Shown here piece by piece: positions 15,253-23,775 of a DNA stretch of 56,011 nt. Below the pieces are notes generated by a model. It saw only the letters and a list, made by a program, of their open reading frames with translations. It was not told where the DNA came from and made no database searches. Source of the stretch: Clostridia bacterium (lineage in GTDB: Bacteria > Bacillota > Clostridia > Oscillospirales > CAG-272); the NCBI GenBank assembly GCA_017399145.1, contig JAFQEG010000007.1, positions 1 to 56,011 of the forward strand, written 5' to 3'. How positions within the stretch are numbered: position 1 is the stretch's first letter; each line of letters begins with the position of its first letter. A program made the position numbers and the translations under genes.

Positions 15253-16434
15253 TTATAATTCCTTCATCATCAAAAAGTCCTTTAGCTTGATATGCTTTAC
15301 AACACTGGTTGAATAGTCGATATCGTCATTAGTAATAATAATTTTTTGCGAAAGATTATCTATATTAGCAAAAGCCTTAAACTCTCTTTGATATGCTTTT
15401 TCCTCAGCTACACTATAAGCCACCTGTACATAATATTGCTTTGTACCTTTAGTTGCCAAAAAGTCAATCTCCCTGCCATTGTTATTATACACGTAAACCT
15501 CATACCCCATATAAATTAACTCGTTATATACAATATTTTCAAGGTTGTGTGTAAGGTCAAAGCGATTGTTCATACAACGTATAGAATTGAAGCAAACATC
15601 GGCGTTATAGATTTTGGAATAATATGAAAGCTCCTTTTTTGTTTTGGTGGAATATTGCTTAATAGACTCAATAATATATGCCTCTTCCAGATAGCCAAGA
15701 TATTTCATTATTGTATTCACTGAGCAGCTTGAATGCTCCTGCTTGATATAGTCGCGAATAGAGCTTGCAGAGAAAATACGGCTATTGCTACGCAAAATAA
15801 AATTCACCAAGCCTTTAAACAAGCCCTCCTTGCGTATTTTGTATCGTCTTATTAAGTCATTAACAACAATTGTATCATCCAAATCGTTCAAATACCTGCT
15901 CTGTGCTTCAAGAGAATCAAACTCAAATCGTTTAGGAAAGCCTCCCCAAACAAGGTAGTCTGTAACCGAAGCTTCTCTTCCAAGCTCCTTGCAATACTGG
16001 ACTATTTCCTTATAGACGAAGGGTCTAATACGAAACGCGACATATCTTCCTGACAGTTCTTTTGTAAATTCACCTGATAAAAGCTTGGAATTTGAGCCTG
16101 TAATGAATAGAGAATAGTCGTGTAATCTCAATGTTTTACACGCATCCTGCCAGCCATCAAGCGTTTGAATTTCATCAAAAAACAGATAGCATTTTCCTTC
16201 TTTTTTGTTTTCTTCTACATAAGAAATAAGCTTATCGGCACTCGTTATGTTAGCAGATACCTTTTTGTCCTCAAAATTGAGATAAATAATATTGTCTGTT
16301 TTTTCTGATATCTCTTTAATAATTTGCTCCATAATGACCGATTTACCACATCTACGAATTCCTGTAATAATTTTAATTAAATCAGATTCGTAAAAGGGGC
16401 GAACTTGCTCAATATAGTGTTCTCTTTGTATCAT
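15253..16434 (-). CDS. AAA_14/DUF4143 ATPase
   Basis: A 393-residue cytoplasmic protein of the common bacterial 'ATP-binding protein' family with an AAA_14 N-terminal domain and a DUF4143 C-terminal domain. Walker A is GIRRCGKSVIMEQ near residue 26, Walker B YLFFDEIQ near 90, and the sensor ITGSNSKLLSGE follows. The C-terminal part has the restriction-nuclease-like stretch GREIDFLATKG and YVQVAYS. Biological role is unproven in the family. ATG at 16432-16434 lies 6 bases after GAGGTG. It has a consensus promoter overlapped by short repeats. Transposon-like mobility of the family is often suspected; codon use differs a little from neighbours by eye. Confidence 0.88.
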   Translation of the reverse strand: MIQREHYIEQVRPFYESDLIKIITGIRRCGKSVIMEQIIKEISEKTDNIIYLNFEDKKVSANITSADKLISYVEENKKEGKCYLFFDEIQTLDGWQDACKTLRLHDYSLFITGSNSKLLSGEFTKELSGRYVAFRIRPFVYKEIVQYCKELGREASVTDYLVWGGFPKRFEFDSLEAQSRYLNDLDDTIVVNDLIRRYKIRKEGLFKGLVNFILRSNSRIFSASSIRDYIKQEHSSCSVNTIMKYLGYLEEAYIIESIKQYSTKTKKELSYYSKIYNADVCFNSIRCMNNRFDLTHNLENIVYNELIYMGYEVYVYNNNGREIDFLATKGTKQYYVQVAYSVAEEKAYQREFKAFANIDNLSQKIIITNDDIDYSTSVVKHIKLKDFLMMKEL

Positions 16435-16452
16435 TTTCATCACCTCAACTAT

Positions 16453-16481
16453 ATTATACTGCAAGATTTTTTGTTTTTCAA
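16453..16481 (-). promoter_or_regulatory. Consensus sigma-A promoter of the AAA_14 gene
   Basis: Minus strand TTGAAA (16476-16481), 17-base spacer, TATAAT (16453-16458). Confidence 0.85.
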
Positions 16482-16536
16482 CACTTTTATTCAATTCTAC
16501 TGAAAGATTTTTTCATTTTCGCAAAATCTTTCAGTA
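16457..16536. repeat. Three repeats overlapping the AAA_14 promoter
   Basis: TACTGCAAGATTTTTTG (16457-16473) lies in the promoter spacer. TACTGAAAGATTTTTTC begins at 16498, and GCAAAATCTTTCAGTA, its inverted form, lies at 16521-16536. The last two form a hairpin. The position over the -10/spacer and just upstream of -35 suggests operator sites, perhaps for self-control. Confidence 0.6.
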
Positions 16537-16558
16537 TCTCGCCCTTTTTGTCCTCTTA

Positions 16559-17059
16559 CTATGAAGCTAAGGCTTCAATTATTTTAATTTCCTTTACCTC
16601 TACCTTATAATCAATTCCACTTCCTTGAATTGTTATAAATTTCGGCATACGATTTTTGCCAAGAGTCAAGGTATAGTATAAATCCTGTGATTGAAATTCA
16701 AGGGTTGCAATATCATTGCCGTTTGCCCCCGTTAAATATTCCTCGTTTAAGGAAAAGGCAGACAAAAGCGATTCTATTCCCTTTAGCCTTCCCCTCTCAA
16801 CAGGGATTTTTGTATCCCCAACCACCAAAAAGGCACCGGTTGTATCATAATAAATCTCAACCCCGAAAAGCTCACTAGGGGACAAGACCTCAAGACCTCT
16901 TTTTTCACCAAGCTTCGTTAGCCTTACCGTGTATTTTTCATTAATTACGCAAAGCGCCTCAATATCCCTTTCCTGATAGGGTAAAATATCATAGCTCGAC
17001 TCCCTACACCCTGTTAGAAAAAGCAAGAAAAGTGCTAAAATTAAAGCTAATTTTTTCAC
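16559..17059 (-). CDS. Small lipoprotein, downstream of spoIIE
   Basis: A 166-residue protein with a signal peptide and lipobox FLTGC, Cys18 being the lipidated residue. The rest is soluble, mostly beta-like, with no motif I know. It lies 42 bases after spoIIE on the same strand with a GGGGGGATTTTG ribosome region, so it may be made together with SpoIIE and act in sporulation, but that is inference from position alone. Confidence 0.7.
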   Translation of the reverse strand: MKKLALILALFLLFLTGCRESSYDILPYQERDIEALCVINEKYTVRLTKLGEKRGLEVLSPSELFGVEIYYDTTGAFLVVGDTKIPVERGRLKGIESLLSAFSLNEEYLTGANGNDIATLEFQSQDLYYTLTLGKNRMPKFITIQGSGIDYKVEVKEIKIIEALAS

Positions 17060-17101
17060 AAAATCCCCCCTTTTTCAAAGTCTATGAGAAAGGGAGCTTT
17101 T

Positions 17102-19420
17102 TTATTCCACGAGGCAAACCAAAACAGACATATCGTCCCTTGAAATATTCTTTTCCTTAGCCCTTTTAATTATTGTGTCCGCAAGAGATTTTTTATCAAG
17201 GTCCTTTTCCTCAAGCAATTTAACAAGCCACTCATCACTACCCTTAGGTGGCAAAATTCCGTCACTTACCATTACGCAAACGTCACCCTCTCTTAGACTA
17301 AAGCCTAGCTTTTCTGCGTCTAATTCCTTCATAATTCCAACAGGCGCAGTTTTAGATTGTAGCTTATAAGAGGTGCCCTCTCTTATGATATACGAGGGTG
17401 CCGACCCACTTTTAATAAAGCTACCCTCTAAAGTATTTAAATCAATTTCAAGCAGGTCAATTGCTGATGAGCACTCTAAATTCTTTGCCCTAACTAGGTT
17501 ATTTAGCATAGCTAGTGCTAGCTCCTTTTCGCTTGTCACCTTTAATATTTTCTCTAGGAAATCCACACATAGCTTAGCCGTTAGCCTAGCCTCGTTGCCA
17601 CTACCCATTCCGTCGCAAATTAGTAGGTATTCCCTATTGCCTACACCCTTAAACCTAGCTGACACGTCACCACTAATTTCCTTTTCCTTGCCGGATTTTT
17701 CACTAAGATAGTGTACGATTTTCCTTTGATTTATAGCCTCTAGCTTCATAATAGCATAGCCACCGCTTATCTCAAGAGTAGGCTTTGATAGAGTTAACCT
17801 TAATTCCTTTTCCAAAAGCTCCTTAATCTTGTCCTCGTTACAGCTTGTCCTTGATATATCAATGCCTGTTAGAATAATTTGAGTCAAATCCCCCTCGGTA
17901 ACCTCAGCGCCCCCTAGGACTACTCCGTTTTTGCAAAGGACTCTTACAATCTTGTCGCTTAACGCATTATTCAAGCCAATTTCCCGTTGAGCACTTTTGC
18001 TAACACCGTCAAGTAGCCTTGCCATAAGCTCGTAGTCCGTTGCGCTAATGTCTAGCTTGTCGTTTTTGATTTGTTGCTTTAGGTCCTTTTTCGTCCTTTT
18101 ATTCATTTCCTCAATTATGCTCTCAATATGAGGACAACGATGCAAAAACCTTTCGTCAACGTTGCTTTTACTACACTCACCACGACTAAAGGCGTTATCA
18201 GCCAGTCTAAAAATATTTGCCTCGGTGGTCCTTGTATCATTCTTCCAGCAAATATCATTTTTAGGACAATTATAGCAATATCCCTCAACAAGCGCCATAC
18301 AGTTGCTTCTGTATCTTGCCCTATCCGGTGCCTTTGTCTTTTTTGAAATATCCTTTAAAATTGCAGAAATATCCTGAAAGGACCCCTTAGCCTCTCTTAG
18401 GTGCTTTATCAGTCTGTTGCTTTTATCCTCTGCCAAAACCGTAACAGGGGCTTTGTTTTCCCTTTGCTCACGTCTTAAAAACGAGGGCTTAGGTATCAGT
18501 TCAAAGCGAATTAGAGGATACATAACGAGGGACACAAAAAGCAACTCAGGGGCTAAATAAACAATAGCCTCATAGCCTCTTACTAAAATTCCGTAGCCCA
18601 TGCTAACAACAAAGCCACTCATAATAGAAAGATAAGGAGAAAGCCCCCACAAAAGCCCAGAGATAACTCCGGCAAGACCATAAACAGGCGCAAAGACAAT
18701 ATCCGTTGCCACACCTAAAACAAGACCTATCGCTCCGGCAAGAGTGCCCGAAATATATTTAGATACGTACAAAACGATAGCAAAGGCTAAAACCACGGAA
18801 AAATCAATGCCAAACAGCTCTCTTCCACTTAGCATATAGACAAAAGCAAAGGCTAGCGCACCTAGGGCAAGCATCAATTCTCTGCTTTTTGGACTTGTCT
18901 CAAAGAGTCCAAGAAAGCAGTAGGCAAAAATTCCCGTAACTACACTCATAAAAATAAGGACGAAAACGTCGTAATAAACGTAGCCGTTTGCAATTACAGT
19001 ATAAAGCCCAATTCCAAAGGCGCCAATAATTCCAATAGCCACCCTCAAAAATGGATTTTCGCAAAATAGCCCGGATAAAGCCCCCGTTTTCCTCTCGCCT
19101 AAAAGCAAGGGGGTGTCCTCACCTCTTTTAATTAAGGACCCTGCCACCCTTAGGCAAAGAATACCAATTAGAGCAACTATGTAGGGCACACTTCCTCCCA
19201 TAAAGAAAATAACCGACAAAATCGACCCTGCAAAGGCAAAGGGCGTATACCTTTTACAGGAGGCACACAGTGCTAAGCCAAGGGGATAAATCCCAAAGGC
19301 AAGCTTAATCGGTGTAAGAATAAGACCAAGAAAGAAAATCCCCACCTGTAAAATCACCTGCTTAGCCGTTTGCGAAAGCTTTATTTTCTTAATTCTCCCC
19401 TTTAAATCATTAATTGTCAT
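17102..19420 (-). CDS. spoIIE: Stage II sporulation protein E, membrane-bound PP2C phosphatase
   Basis: A 772-residue membrane protein, close to the usual SpoIIE length of about 800. The first 300 residues are about ten hydrophobic segments. Then comes a coiled, cysteine-containing middle (GYCYNCPKNDICWKND) and, from about residue 560, the PPM/PP2C phosphatase domain with DGMGSGNEA and VMVSDGILP metal-binding Asp motifs. SpoIIE dephosphorylates SpoIIAA in the forespore to release sigma-F and also helps place the polar septum with FtsZ. It is strong evidence that this organism makes endospores. ATG at 19418-19420 follows GGTGAGGTATT. Confidence 0.96.
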   Translation of the reverse strand: MTINDLKGRIKKIKLSQTAKQVILQVGIFFLGLILTPIKLAFGIYPLGLALCASCKRYTPFAFAGSILSVIFFMGGSVPYIVALIGILCLRVAGSLIKRGEDTPLLLGERKTGALSGLFCENPFLRVAIGIIGAFGIGLYTVIANGYVYYDVFVLIFMSVVTGIFAYCFLGLFETSPKSRELMLALGALAFAFVYMLSGRELFGIDFSVVLAFAIVLYVSKYISGTLAGAIGLVLGVATDIVFAPVYGLAGVISGLLWGLSPYLSIMSGFVVSMGYGILVRGYEAIVYLAPELLFVSLVMYPLIRFELIPKPSFLRREQRENKAPVTVLAEDKSNRLIKHLREAKGSFQDISAILKDISKKTKAPDRARYRSNCMALVEGYCYNCPKNDICWKNDTRTTEANIFRLADNAFSRGECSKSNVDERFLHRCPHIESIIEEMNKRTKKDLKQQIKNDKLDISATDYELMARLLDGVSKSAQREIGLNNALSDKIVRVLCKNGVVLGGAEVTEGDLTQIILTGIDISRTSCNEDKIKELLEKELRLTLSKPTLEISGGYAIMKLEAINQRKIVHYLSEKSGKEKEISGDVSARFKGVGNREYLLICDGMGSGNEARLTAKLCVDFLEKILKVTSEKELALAMLNNLVRAKNLECSSAIDLLEIDLNTLEGSFIKSGSAPSYIIREGTSYKLQSKTAPVGIMKELDAEKLGFSLREGDVCVMVSDGILPPKGSDEWLVKLLEEKDLDKKSLADTIIKRAKEKNISRDDMSVLVCLVE

Positions 19421-19563
19421 AATACCTCACCTTCCTTCATATATTGATTATATTATAGACCCACATATCTGTATAAATTTGTCACAATAGGGGTAATGAT
19501 TTTGGCTTTTTTCAAGGGGAAATATTATTGCCTGTCGATTTTATAAAAAATTAAAAATTTTTA

Positions 19564-19592
19564 TTGTATTTTAACCTAATAAATGCTATACT
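19564..19592 (+). promoter_or_regulatory. Sigma-A promoter of the YpsA-like operon
   Basis: TTGTAT (19564-19569), 17-base spacer, TATACT (19587-19592); divergent from spoIIE. Confidence 0.7.
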
Positions 19593-19617
19593 TAATTTGT
19601 ATCGGAGGGTAAAACTT

Positions 19618-20088
19618 ATGGCTAAATCTAACACCTGCTTTTTCACAGGGCACAGAGTCCTTGCATCAAATTTTACGCCAAATCGCCTAGAAAAGGGCAT
19701 TGAATATCTAATAGGTCAAGGGGTTGACACCTTTATTACAGGTGGCGCAATCGGCTTTGATACCGAGGCTGCACAGGCTGTTTTAAGGTTAAAGAAAAAA
19801 TATCCTAACATTCAATTACATATATACGTGCCCTGTCGCAATCAGGACGCAAAATGGAAGCTTACACAAAAGATAACCTACAATTCCTTGCTTAAAAAGG
19901 CAGACCACATTGAAATGAATGACAGAGATTATTACGAGGGCTGTATGCTTGAAAGAAACAGAAAAATGGCAGATGCATCAAGCTACTGTATCGCCTACTA
20001 TAACGGCAGTCGTAGTGGCACAGGAAATGCAGTTAATTACGCAAAAAAGCAAGGCGTTACAGTTTACAATATCTACGATAAGGACTAG
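19618..20088 (+). CDS. YpsA/DUF1273-family SLOG-fold protein
   Basis: A 156-residue cytoplasmic protein read from the ATG at 19618, eight bases after CGGAGGG; longer reading would run into the promoter. It carries the family pattern FFTGHR near the N-terminus, then FITGGAIGFDTEAAQ with the Rossmann-like glycine loop, VPCRNQ, and the C-terminal SGTGNAVNYAK. This is the DprA-related SLOG superfamily to which Bacillus YpsA belongs. SLOG proteins bind nucleotides or nucleotide-derived ligands; the exact ligand is not known here. First gene of a three-gene run with the flavin reductase and SGNH hydrolase. Confidence 0.85.
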   Translation: MAKSNTCFFTGHRVLASNFTPNRLEKGIEYLIGQGVDTFITGGAIGFDTEAAQAVLRLKKKYPNIQLHIYVPCRNQDAKWKLTQKITYNSLLKKADHIEMNDRDYYEGCMLERNRKMADASSYCIAYYNGSRSGTGNAVNYAKKQGVTVYNIYDKD

Positions 20089-20091
20089 CTT

Positions 20092-20676
20092 ATGAATAAG
20101 GTTGCTTGGCAGGGTGGCGCCCTTTTAGGACCACTTCCCGCCGTTATGGTTTCCTGTGGTGATATGGAAATTTCAAACATAATAACAGTTGCTTGGTGTG
20201 GCATTACAAACACAATCCCACCAAAAACCTACGTTTCCATTCGCCCCAGTAGATACTCATATAATATAATTAAGGAAAAAAAGGAATTTGTTATCAACCT
20301 TACTCCCTCTGCCCTTGCTAAAAAGGCGGACTGGTGTGGCATTTACACGGGCAAAAGGGTTGATAAGTTTAAGGAATGTGGCTTTACTAAGGAAAGGGCT
20401 AGCAAAATAGACGCACCCCTTATTTCCGAGTGCCCCATTTCTATTGAATGCAAGGTTACCGATATAATACCTCTTGGGTCCCACGATATGTTTTTTGCAG
20501 ACATAGTAGCTGTAAACGTGGAAAAAAACCTTTTGGAGGGGGACAAGCTTTGCATAAATCGTGCCCACCTTTGTGCCTTTGCCCACGGTGAGTATTACAA
20601 GCTAGGGGAGCGAATTGGAAAATTCGGCTTCTCTGTTAAAAAGAAAAAAATGCCGAATAAATCGGCAAAAAAATAA
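20092..20676 (+). CDS. Flavin-reductase-like FMN-binding protein
   Basis: A 194-residue protein of the flavin reductase/FMN-binding split-barrel family. Seen are the N-terminal PLPAVMVSCG and NIITVAWCGI (substrate-side strand and FMN loop), ISIRPSRYSYN-like phosphate-binding wording (here VSIRPSRYSYNII) and the Cys-rich core DWCGIYTGKRVDKF. Members use FMN to reduce electron acceptors, but the partner is rarely known. Starts three bases after the previous stop and ends in a Lys-rich tail, so it is translated from the same message. Confidence 0.85.
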   Translation: MNKVAWQGGALLGPLPAVMVSCGDMEISNIITVAWCGITNTIPPKTYVSIRPSRYSYNIIKEKKEFVINLTPSALAKKADWCGIYTGKRVDKFKECGFTKERASKIDAPLISECPISIECKVTDIIPLGSHDMFFADIVAVNVEKNLLEGDKLCINRAHLCAFAHGEYYKLGERIGKFGFSVKKKKMPNKSAKK

Positions 20677-20685
20677 GGAGTTATT

Positions 20686-21339
20686 ATGATTTTTGAAAAT
20701 GGGGATAGAATCGTTTTCGCAGGCGATTCAGTTACCGACTGTGGCAGAAAGCGCCCTTATGGCGAGGGTCTTTGGGAAGGCTTAGGAAATGGCTATGTAA
20801 GACAGGTTGATAGTATTCTTTCCTGCCTATATCCGGAAAAATTGCTTCACATTACAAACGTAGGCGAAAGTGGCGCAACAAGCCGTGATATGCTTGCCCA
20901 CTGGGAGCAAAATGTTGAAAACTGCAAGCCCGACTACGTATTCTTTATGATAGGCGCAAACGACGTATGGCGCCAATTCGACGAGCCTGCCCTCGACAAC
21001 TCAGCCCTTATGCCTGAGTGCTATCGTGCAAACCTTGTAGCCGTTTGCGAAAGAACACTACCAAAGGTAAAGGGTATGTTTATAATTAGCCCATTCTATA
21101 TGGAAGCAAACGACAACGACCCAATGAAAAAGCGTATGGTTGAATATGCCCAAATCGCAAAGGAGGTTGCCGACAAATTCGGTATCACCTACATAGACGT
21201 ACAAAAGGAATTTGATAACCACCTAAAGTATCGCTACCCTGCATACATTTCATGGGATAGAGTTCATCCAAACTGGGTTGGTGGTATGCTTATTGCACGT
21301 GAAATTCTTAAAGCAATCGGTGCAGACCCACTATATTAG
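20686..21339 (+). CDS. SGNH/GDSL-family hydrolase, cytoplasmic
   Basis: A 217-residue hydrolase with the block I serine in FAGDSVTDCG near residue 15, block II Gly in NVGESGATSRD, block III GANDVW and block V DRVHPN. All four SGNH residues are present. Such enzymes remove acyl groups, often acetyl from sugars. There is no signal peptide, so it acts on imported material. It follows the flavin reductase by 9 bases after AAGGAGTT and closes the operon, which ends at a terminator at 21367. Confidence 0.88.
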   Translation: MIFENGDRIVFAGDSVTDCGRKRPYGEGLWEGLGNGYVRQVDSILSCLYPEKLLHITNVGESGATSRDMLAHWEQNVENCKPDYVFFMIGANDVWRQFDEPALDNSALMPECYRANLVAVCERTLPKVKGMFIISPFYMEANDNDPMKKRMVEYAQIAKEVADKFGITYIDVQKEFDNHLKYRYPAYISWDRVHPNWVGGMLIAREILKAIGADPLY

Positions 21340-21366
21340 GAGCAGTCAGATAGAGGCATAGAACGA

Positions 21367-21394
21367 AAAGCAGGGTATTTTACCTTGCTTTTTT
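21367..21394 (+). terminator. Terminator of the YpsA-flavin reductase-SGNH operon
   Basis: Stem GCAGGGTA/TACCTTGC with a 3-base loop and T6 (one G-T pair). Confidence 0.75.
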
Positions 21395-21594
21395 GTTCCC
21401 TTAACAACTTGCCTATAAGGTAGGATTTTTCTATACTCTATTTTACTACTATCAAAGTCTTTCTTTAGAAAAATCCCTTTTATCTGCTTTTCTAATTCCG
21501 TTTTCTGCTCTACCGTACAAAGTACGCCTACGCTTAGAAAACGAAATTTCTCTACCCCTCCTGATGCCCCTAGGGTTAGTTTCTTACAAGAGTT
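21395..21594. other. Non-coding stretch with no gene I can support
   Basis: Two hundred bases between two terminators. I see no open frame with a ribosome site, no tRNA-like fold and no promoter clear enough to name. Short inverted pieces occur (AGAAAAATC with GATTTTTCT), so an undetected small RNA is possible. Confidence 0.3.
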
Positions 21595-21627
21595 AAAAAA
21601 AGACGGATTTTTCCGTCTTTTTTATTT
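21595..21627. terminator. Bidirectional terminator, first of two identical copies
   Basis: A7, stem GACGG/CCGTC with an ATTTTT loop, T6ATTT. The 33 bases are identical to 22317-22349. It overlaps the last codons of the XRE gene. Confidence 0.85.
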
Positions 21628-21939
21628 GTTTTTTATATAAGCCTCTAACATTTTCAAAATAATTTTTTTATCGCTTAAGGGGAGCTTTTCCAGTTCTTCA
21701 ACAATGCTATCCTCTGTTTCTTCAACTTCCTCTGTTAAAGCCTCGTTTGGAGTTATTTTTAGCACCTTGCAAATTCGCAAAAGAGTTTCAACTCTCATGT
21801 TTACGGTGCCCCTTTCTATATCCGCATAAGTTCTATCAGAAATCCCAGCTGCCTCAGCCACCTCAGCCTGTGTCATTCCAACTTTTTTTCTAAAGGAATA
21901 AAGCTTGTTACCAATTTGTGTAAAATCAAAAATAAGCAT
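21622..21939 (-). CDS. XRE-family helix-turn-helix regulator
   Basis: A 105-residue DNA-binding protein. Residues about 8-62 are a Cro/C1-type HTH (MTQAEVAEAAGISDRTYADIERG with the usual Q-x-x-x-A and R-T-Y positions, shown in part), then MRVETLLRICKVLKI, then an acidic tail. ATG at 21937-21939 follows GGGGGAAG; an earlier in-frame start would lie inside the shared promoter region. It faces away from a Cys-rich gene, and the two divergent promoters sit back to back, so it probably controls itself and that gene. Confidence 0.85.
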   Translation of the reverse strand: MLIFDFTQIGNKLYSFRKKVGMTQAEVAEAAGISDRTYADIERGTVNMRVETLLRICKVLKITPNEALTEEVEETEDSIVEELEKLPLSDKKIILKMLEAYIKNK

Positions 21940-21989
21940 AATTCTTCCCCCAATTTTCTGATATATAGGAATTATACCACATAAACCAC

Positions 21990-22018
21990 TTGACAAACAG
22001 GAGCTATAGATGTATAAT
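21990..22018 (+). promoter_or_regulatory. Perfect consensus promoter of the Cys-rich gene
   Basis: TTGACA (21990-21995), 17 bases, TATAAT (22013-22018). On the other strand a TATAAT lies at 21971-21976. The two -10 boxes are arms of an inverted repeat AATTATAC/GTATAATT, a likely XRE operator region. Confidence 0.85.
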
Positions 22019-22056
22019 TATAGGTAGAATAGTTCCTACTGAAAGGAGGATTACTT

Positions 22057-22311
22057 ATGGCAAACTGTAAAAGCTGTCGTCATTTTGATATGAGTGCGTT
22101 TGTATGCAAAAATAGAAATGTAAATGAACAACATAAATTGAATGGCGGTTCTTGTTCATATTTTGCTGCTACATACTGTGGCGATTGCAGATATTGTCAC
22201 CATGGCGGTGGATTATTTGTAAGAATGAACCTCTACTGTTCTGCTCACGGAGAAAAGCAAGTACAACAATTCCAAGCTGCTTGTAGTAGTTTTTCCCCAA
22301 AAATAGGCTAA
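22057..22311 (+). CDS. Small cysteine-rich metal-binding-like protein
   Basis: Eighty-four residues with eight cysteines and several histidines: CKSCRHF at the start, then CGDCRYCHHGGG, then LYCSAHG. CxxC pairs and Cys-His groups suggest zinc or iron-sulfur binding. No signal peptide. Ribosome site AAAGGAGG precedes the ATG, and the promoter is a perfect consensus, so it is likely well expressed unless the divergent XRE protein represses it. Family not recognised. Confidence 0.65.
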   Translation: MANCKSCRHFDMSAFVCKNRNVNEQHKLNGGSCSYFAATYCGDCRYCHHGGGLFVRMNLYCSAHGEKQVQQFQAACSSFSPKIG

Positions 22312-22316
22312 ATATC

Positions 22317-22349
22317 AAAAAAAGACGGATTTTTCCGTCTTTTTTATTT
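22317..22349. terminator. Bidirectional terminator, second identical copy
   Basis: Same 33 bases as 21595-21627. It lies between the Cys-rich gene and the convergent MFS gene and overlaps the MFS stop codon. Confidence 0.85.
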
Positions 22350-23579
22350 TATAAACTTAGTATATTTCTTAATTGCCACAAAGGACGCAACTCCACCGAG
22401 AAGCAACACTCCAATCCAAGTAACAACGGTAAGACTCCAACCAATAGTACCTGACAAAAATGCTATACCATACATAGATACGGCAGCGCCTATATAGGTA
22501 CAGGCATTACAAATTCCACCTATTGTAGAGGACCTGCCAAACCTTGCAAATCGACCGGGCATACAGGAAATTAAAAGGAAGTTACAGGAGTGCATGCAAG
22601 CACAGGTAATAGCGCCTAAAAGCAAGCAGATTATTCTACAAGCAGTATTTTCAAAGCCTATCAAAATGCTAAAGGGAACGCAAAGGACCGCCGAAATTCC
22701 AAATAGCACAACGGCACCCTTAGCCTCGTTATTAAATAGCTTAGTTTTATGAATTGCCCTGACAATAAACAGGCTGATAATTGAGAAAATAGGAAGTGCA
22801 ACGGAAACCAAAATAGACTCGCTACTATCACGATTAAAGGCTTGACTATAAAGAGTTGGTAGCCACCCCTCAATGCCATCACGCATAAAGCCCATAGAAA
22901 TTATAGCAAAAAGCAAGGGCAACGCACCGGAATGTACAAGAATTTCCAAGCCACCCTCTTGTCTTTCGCACACCTTAGTGTCAGCTACTCTTTCCTTAAC
23001 CTCGCTACCCCTTAAAACAAGGGACATAGCCACAATAAAGATAATTCCCACCACAACGCAGAAAATGGTGGAGGTATAGAAAACAGCCTTATAGGACATA
23101 AAGGAAATGCAAAGAGGTGCATACAAATAAAGCAAAATAGTAGAAACGTGTGCGCCACATGTAACTATTAAATTTGCAGTTACGTACCTCTCGTGACTTA
23201 GATTTTCTGCCAAAAGCCTTACGATAGGTGGCCACAAAAGCGCTTGCGCAAAGCCATTTATTGCCCACACAGGAATTAACCAATATTGATTAGGAATCAA
23301 AGGAAACACAAGGTTACAAATAGCAGATACCATAAGCCCACAAAACATAAGATACCTAGGCTTTAGCTTATCCCCAAGATAACCACTAACTAGCTGTCCT
23401 GCACCATAAAAAACAAACAAGGATGCCCCAATAAGCCCTGCAACCGTCTCATTGATTACATTTTTGCTAAGCATTTCAACCATTACAACAGCAAAGGTTT
23501 TTCTTGAAAAATAGCTTGCAAAATAAGCAATCGTGCAAAGCAAAACTATTGACACCTTTTTAAATCTACTACTTGCCAT
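22344..23579 (-). CDS. Major facilitator superfamily transporter
   Basis: A 411-residue membrane protein with about 12 hydrophobic segments in two halves and a charged central loop (about residues 190-215). Motif-A-like GYLGDKLKPRYLMF lies between segments 2 and 3. The pattern ASYFSRKTFAVVM near the start and the W-P-P-I-V-R stretch resemble the organophosphate:phosphate antiporter (GlpT/UhpT) branch. Substrate is not assigned. I took the ATG at 23577-23579, which follows GGAGAGGGAAA; 21 extra upstream codons have no ribosome site. Confidence 0.85.
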   Translation of the reverse strand: MASSRFKKVSIVLLCTIAYFASYFSRKTFAVVMVEMLSKNVINETVAGLIGASLFVFYGAGQLVSGYLGDKLKPRYLMFCGLMVSAICNLVFPLIPNQYWLIPVWAINGFAQALLWPPIVRLLAENLSHERYVTANLIVTCGAHVSTILLYLYAPLCISFMSYKAVFYTSTIFCVVVGIIFIVAMSLVLRGSEVKERVADTKVCERQEGGLEILVHSGALPLLFAIISMGFMRDGIEGWLPTLYSQAFNRDSSESILVSVALPIFSIISLFIVRAIHKTKLFNNEAKGAVVLFGISAVLCVPFSILIGFENTACRIICLLLGAITCACMHSCNFLLISCMPGRFARFGRSSTIGGICNACTYIGAAVSMYGIAFLSGTIGWSLTVVTWIGVLLLGGVASFVAIKKYTKFIK

Positions 23580-23713
23580 TTTCCCTCTCCTTCCTTTAAT
23601 TATATATATCATAATATGGTATCTTATCACAAAGTAGGACAAAAATCAATAGGAAATAGTTATCTCCTCTCAAAATAGTCGCTCACCACCCTGATAATTA
23701 GTCAAGTAATCTA

Positions 23714-23742
23714 TTGCAAAAGTCTTTTTGATATGTTAAAAT
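23714..23742 (+). promoter_or_regulatory. Promoter of the zinc-ribbon membrane protein
   Basis: TTGCAA (23714-23719), 17-base spacer, TAAAAT (23737-23742). Confidence 0.65.
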
Positions 23743-23775
23743 GAGGATATAATGATCATATTTTAGGAGGTAAAA

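Noticed and set aside
21395-21594. Small RNA or tRNA between two terminators
   Set aside because: No cloverleaf or promoter could be made out by eye; left as an open non-coding stretch.
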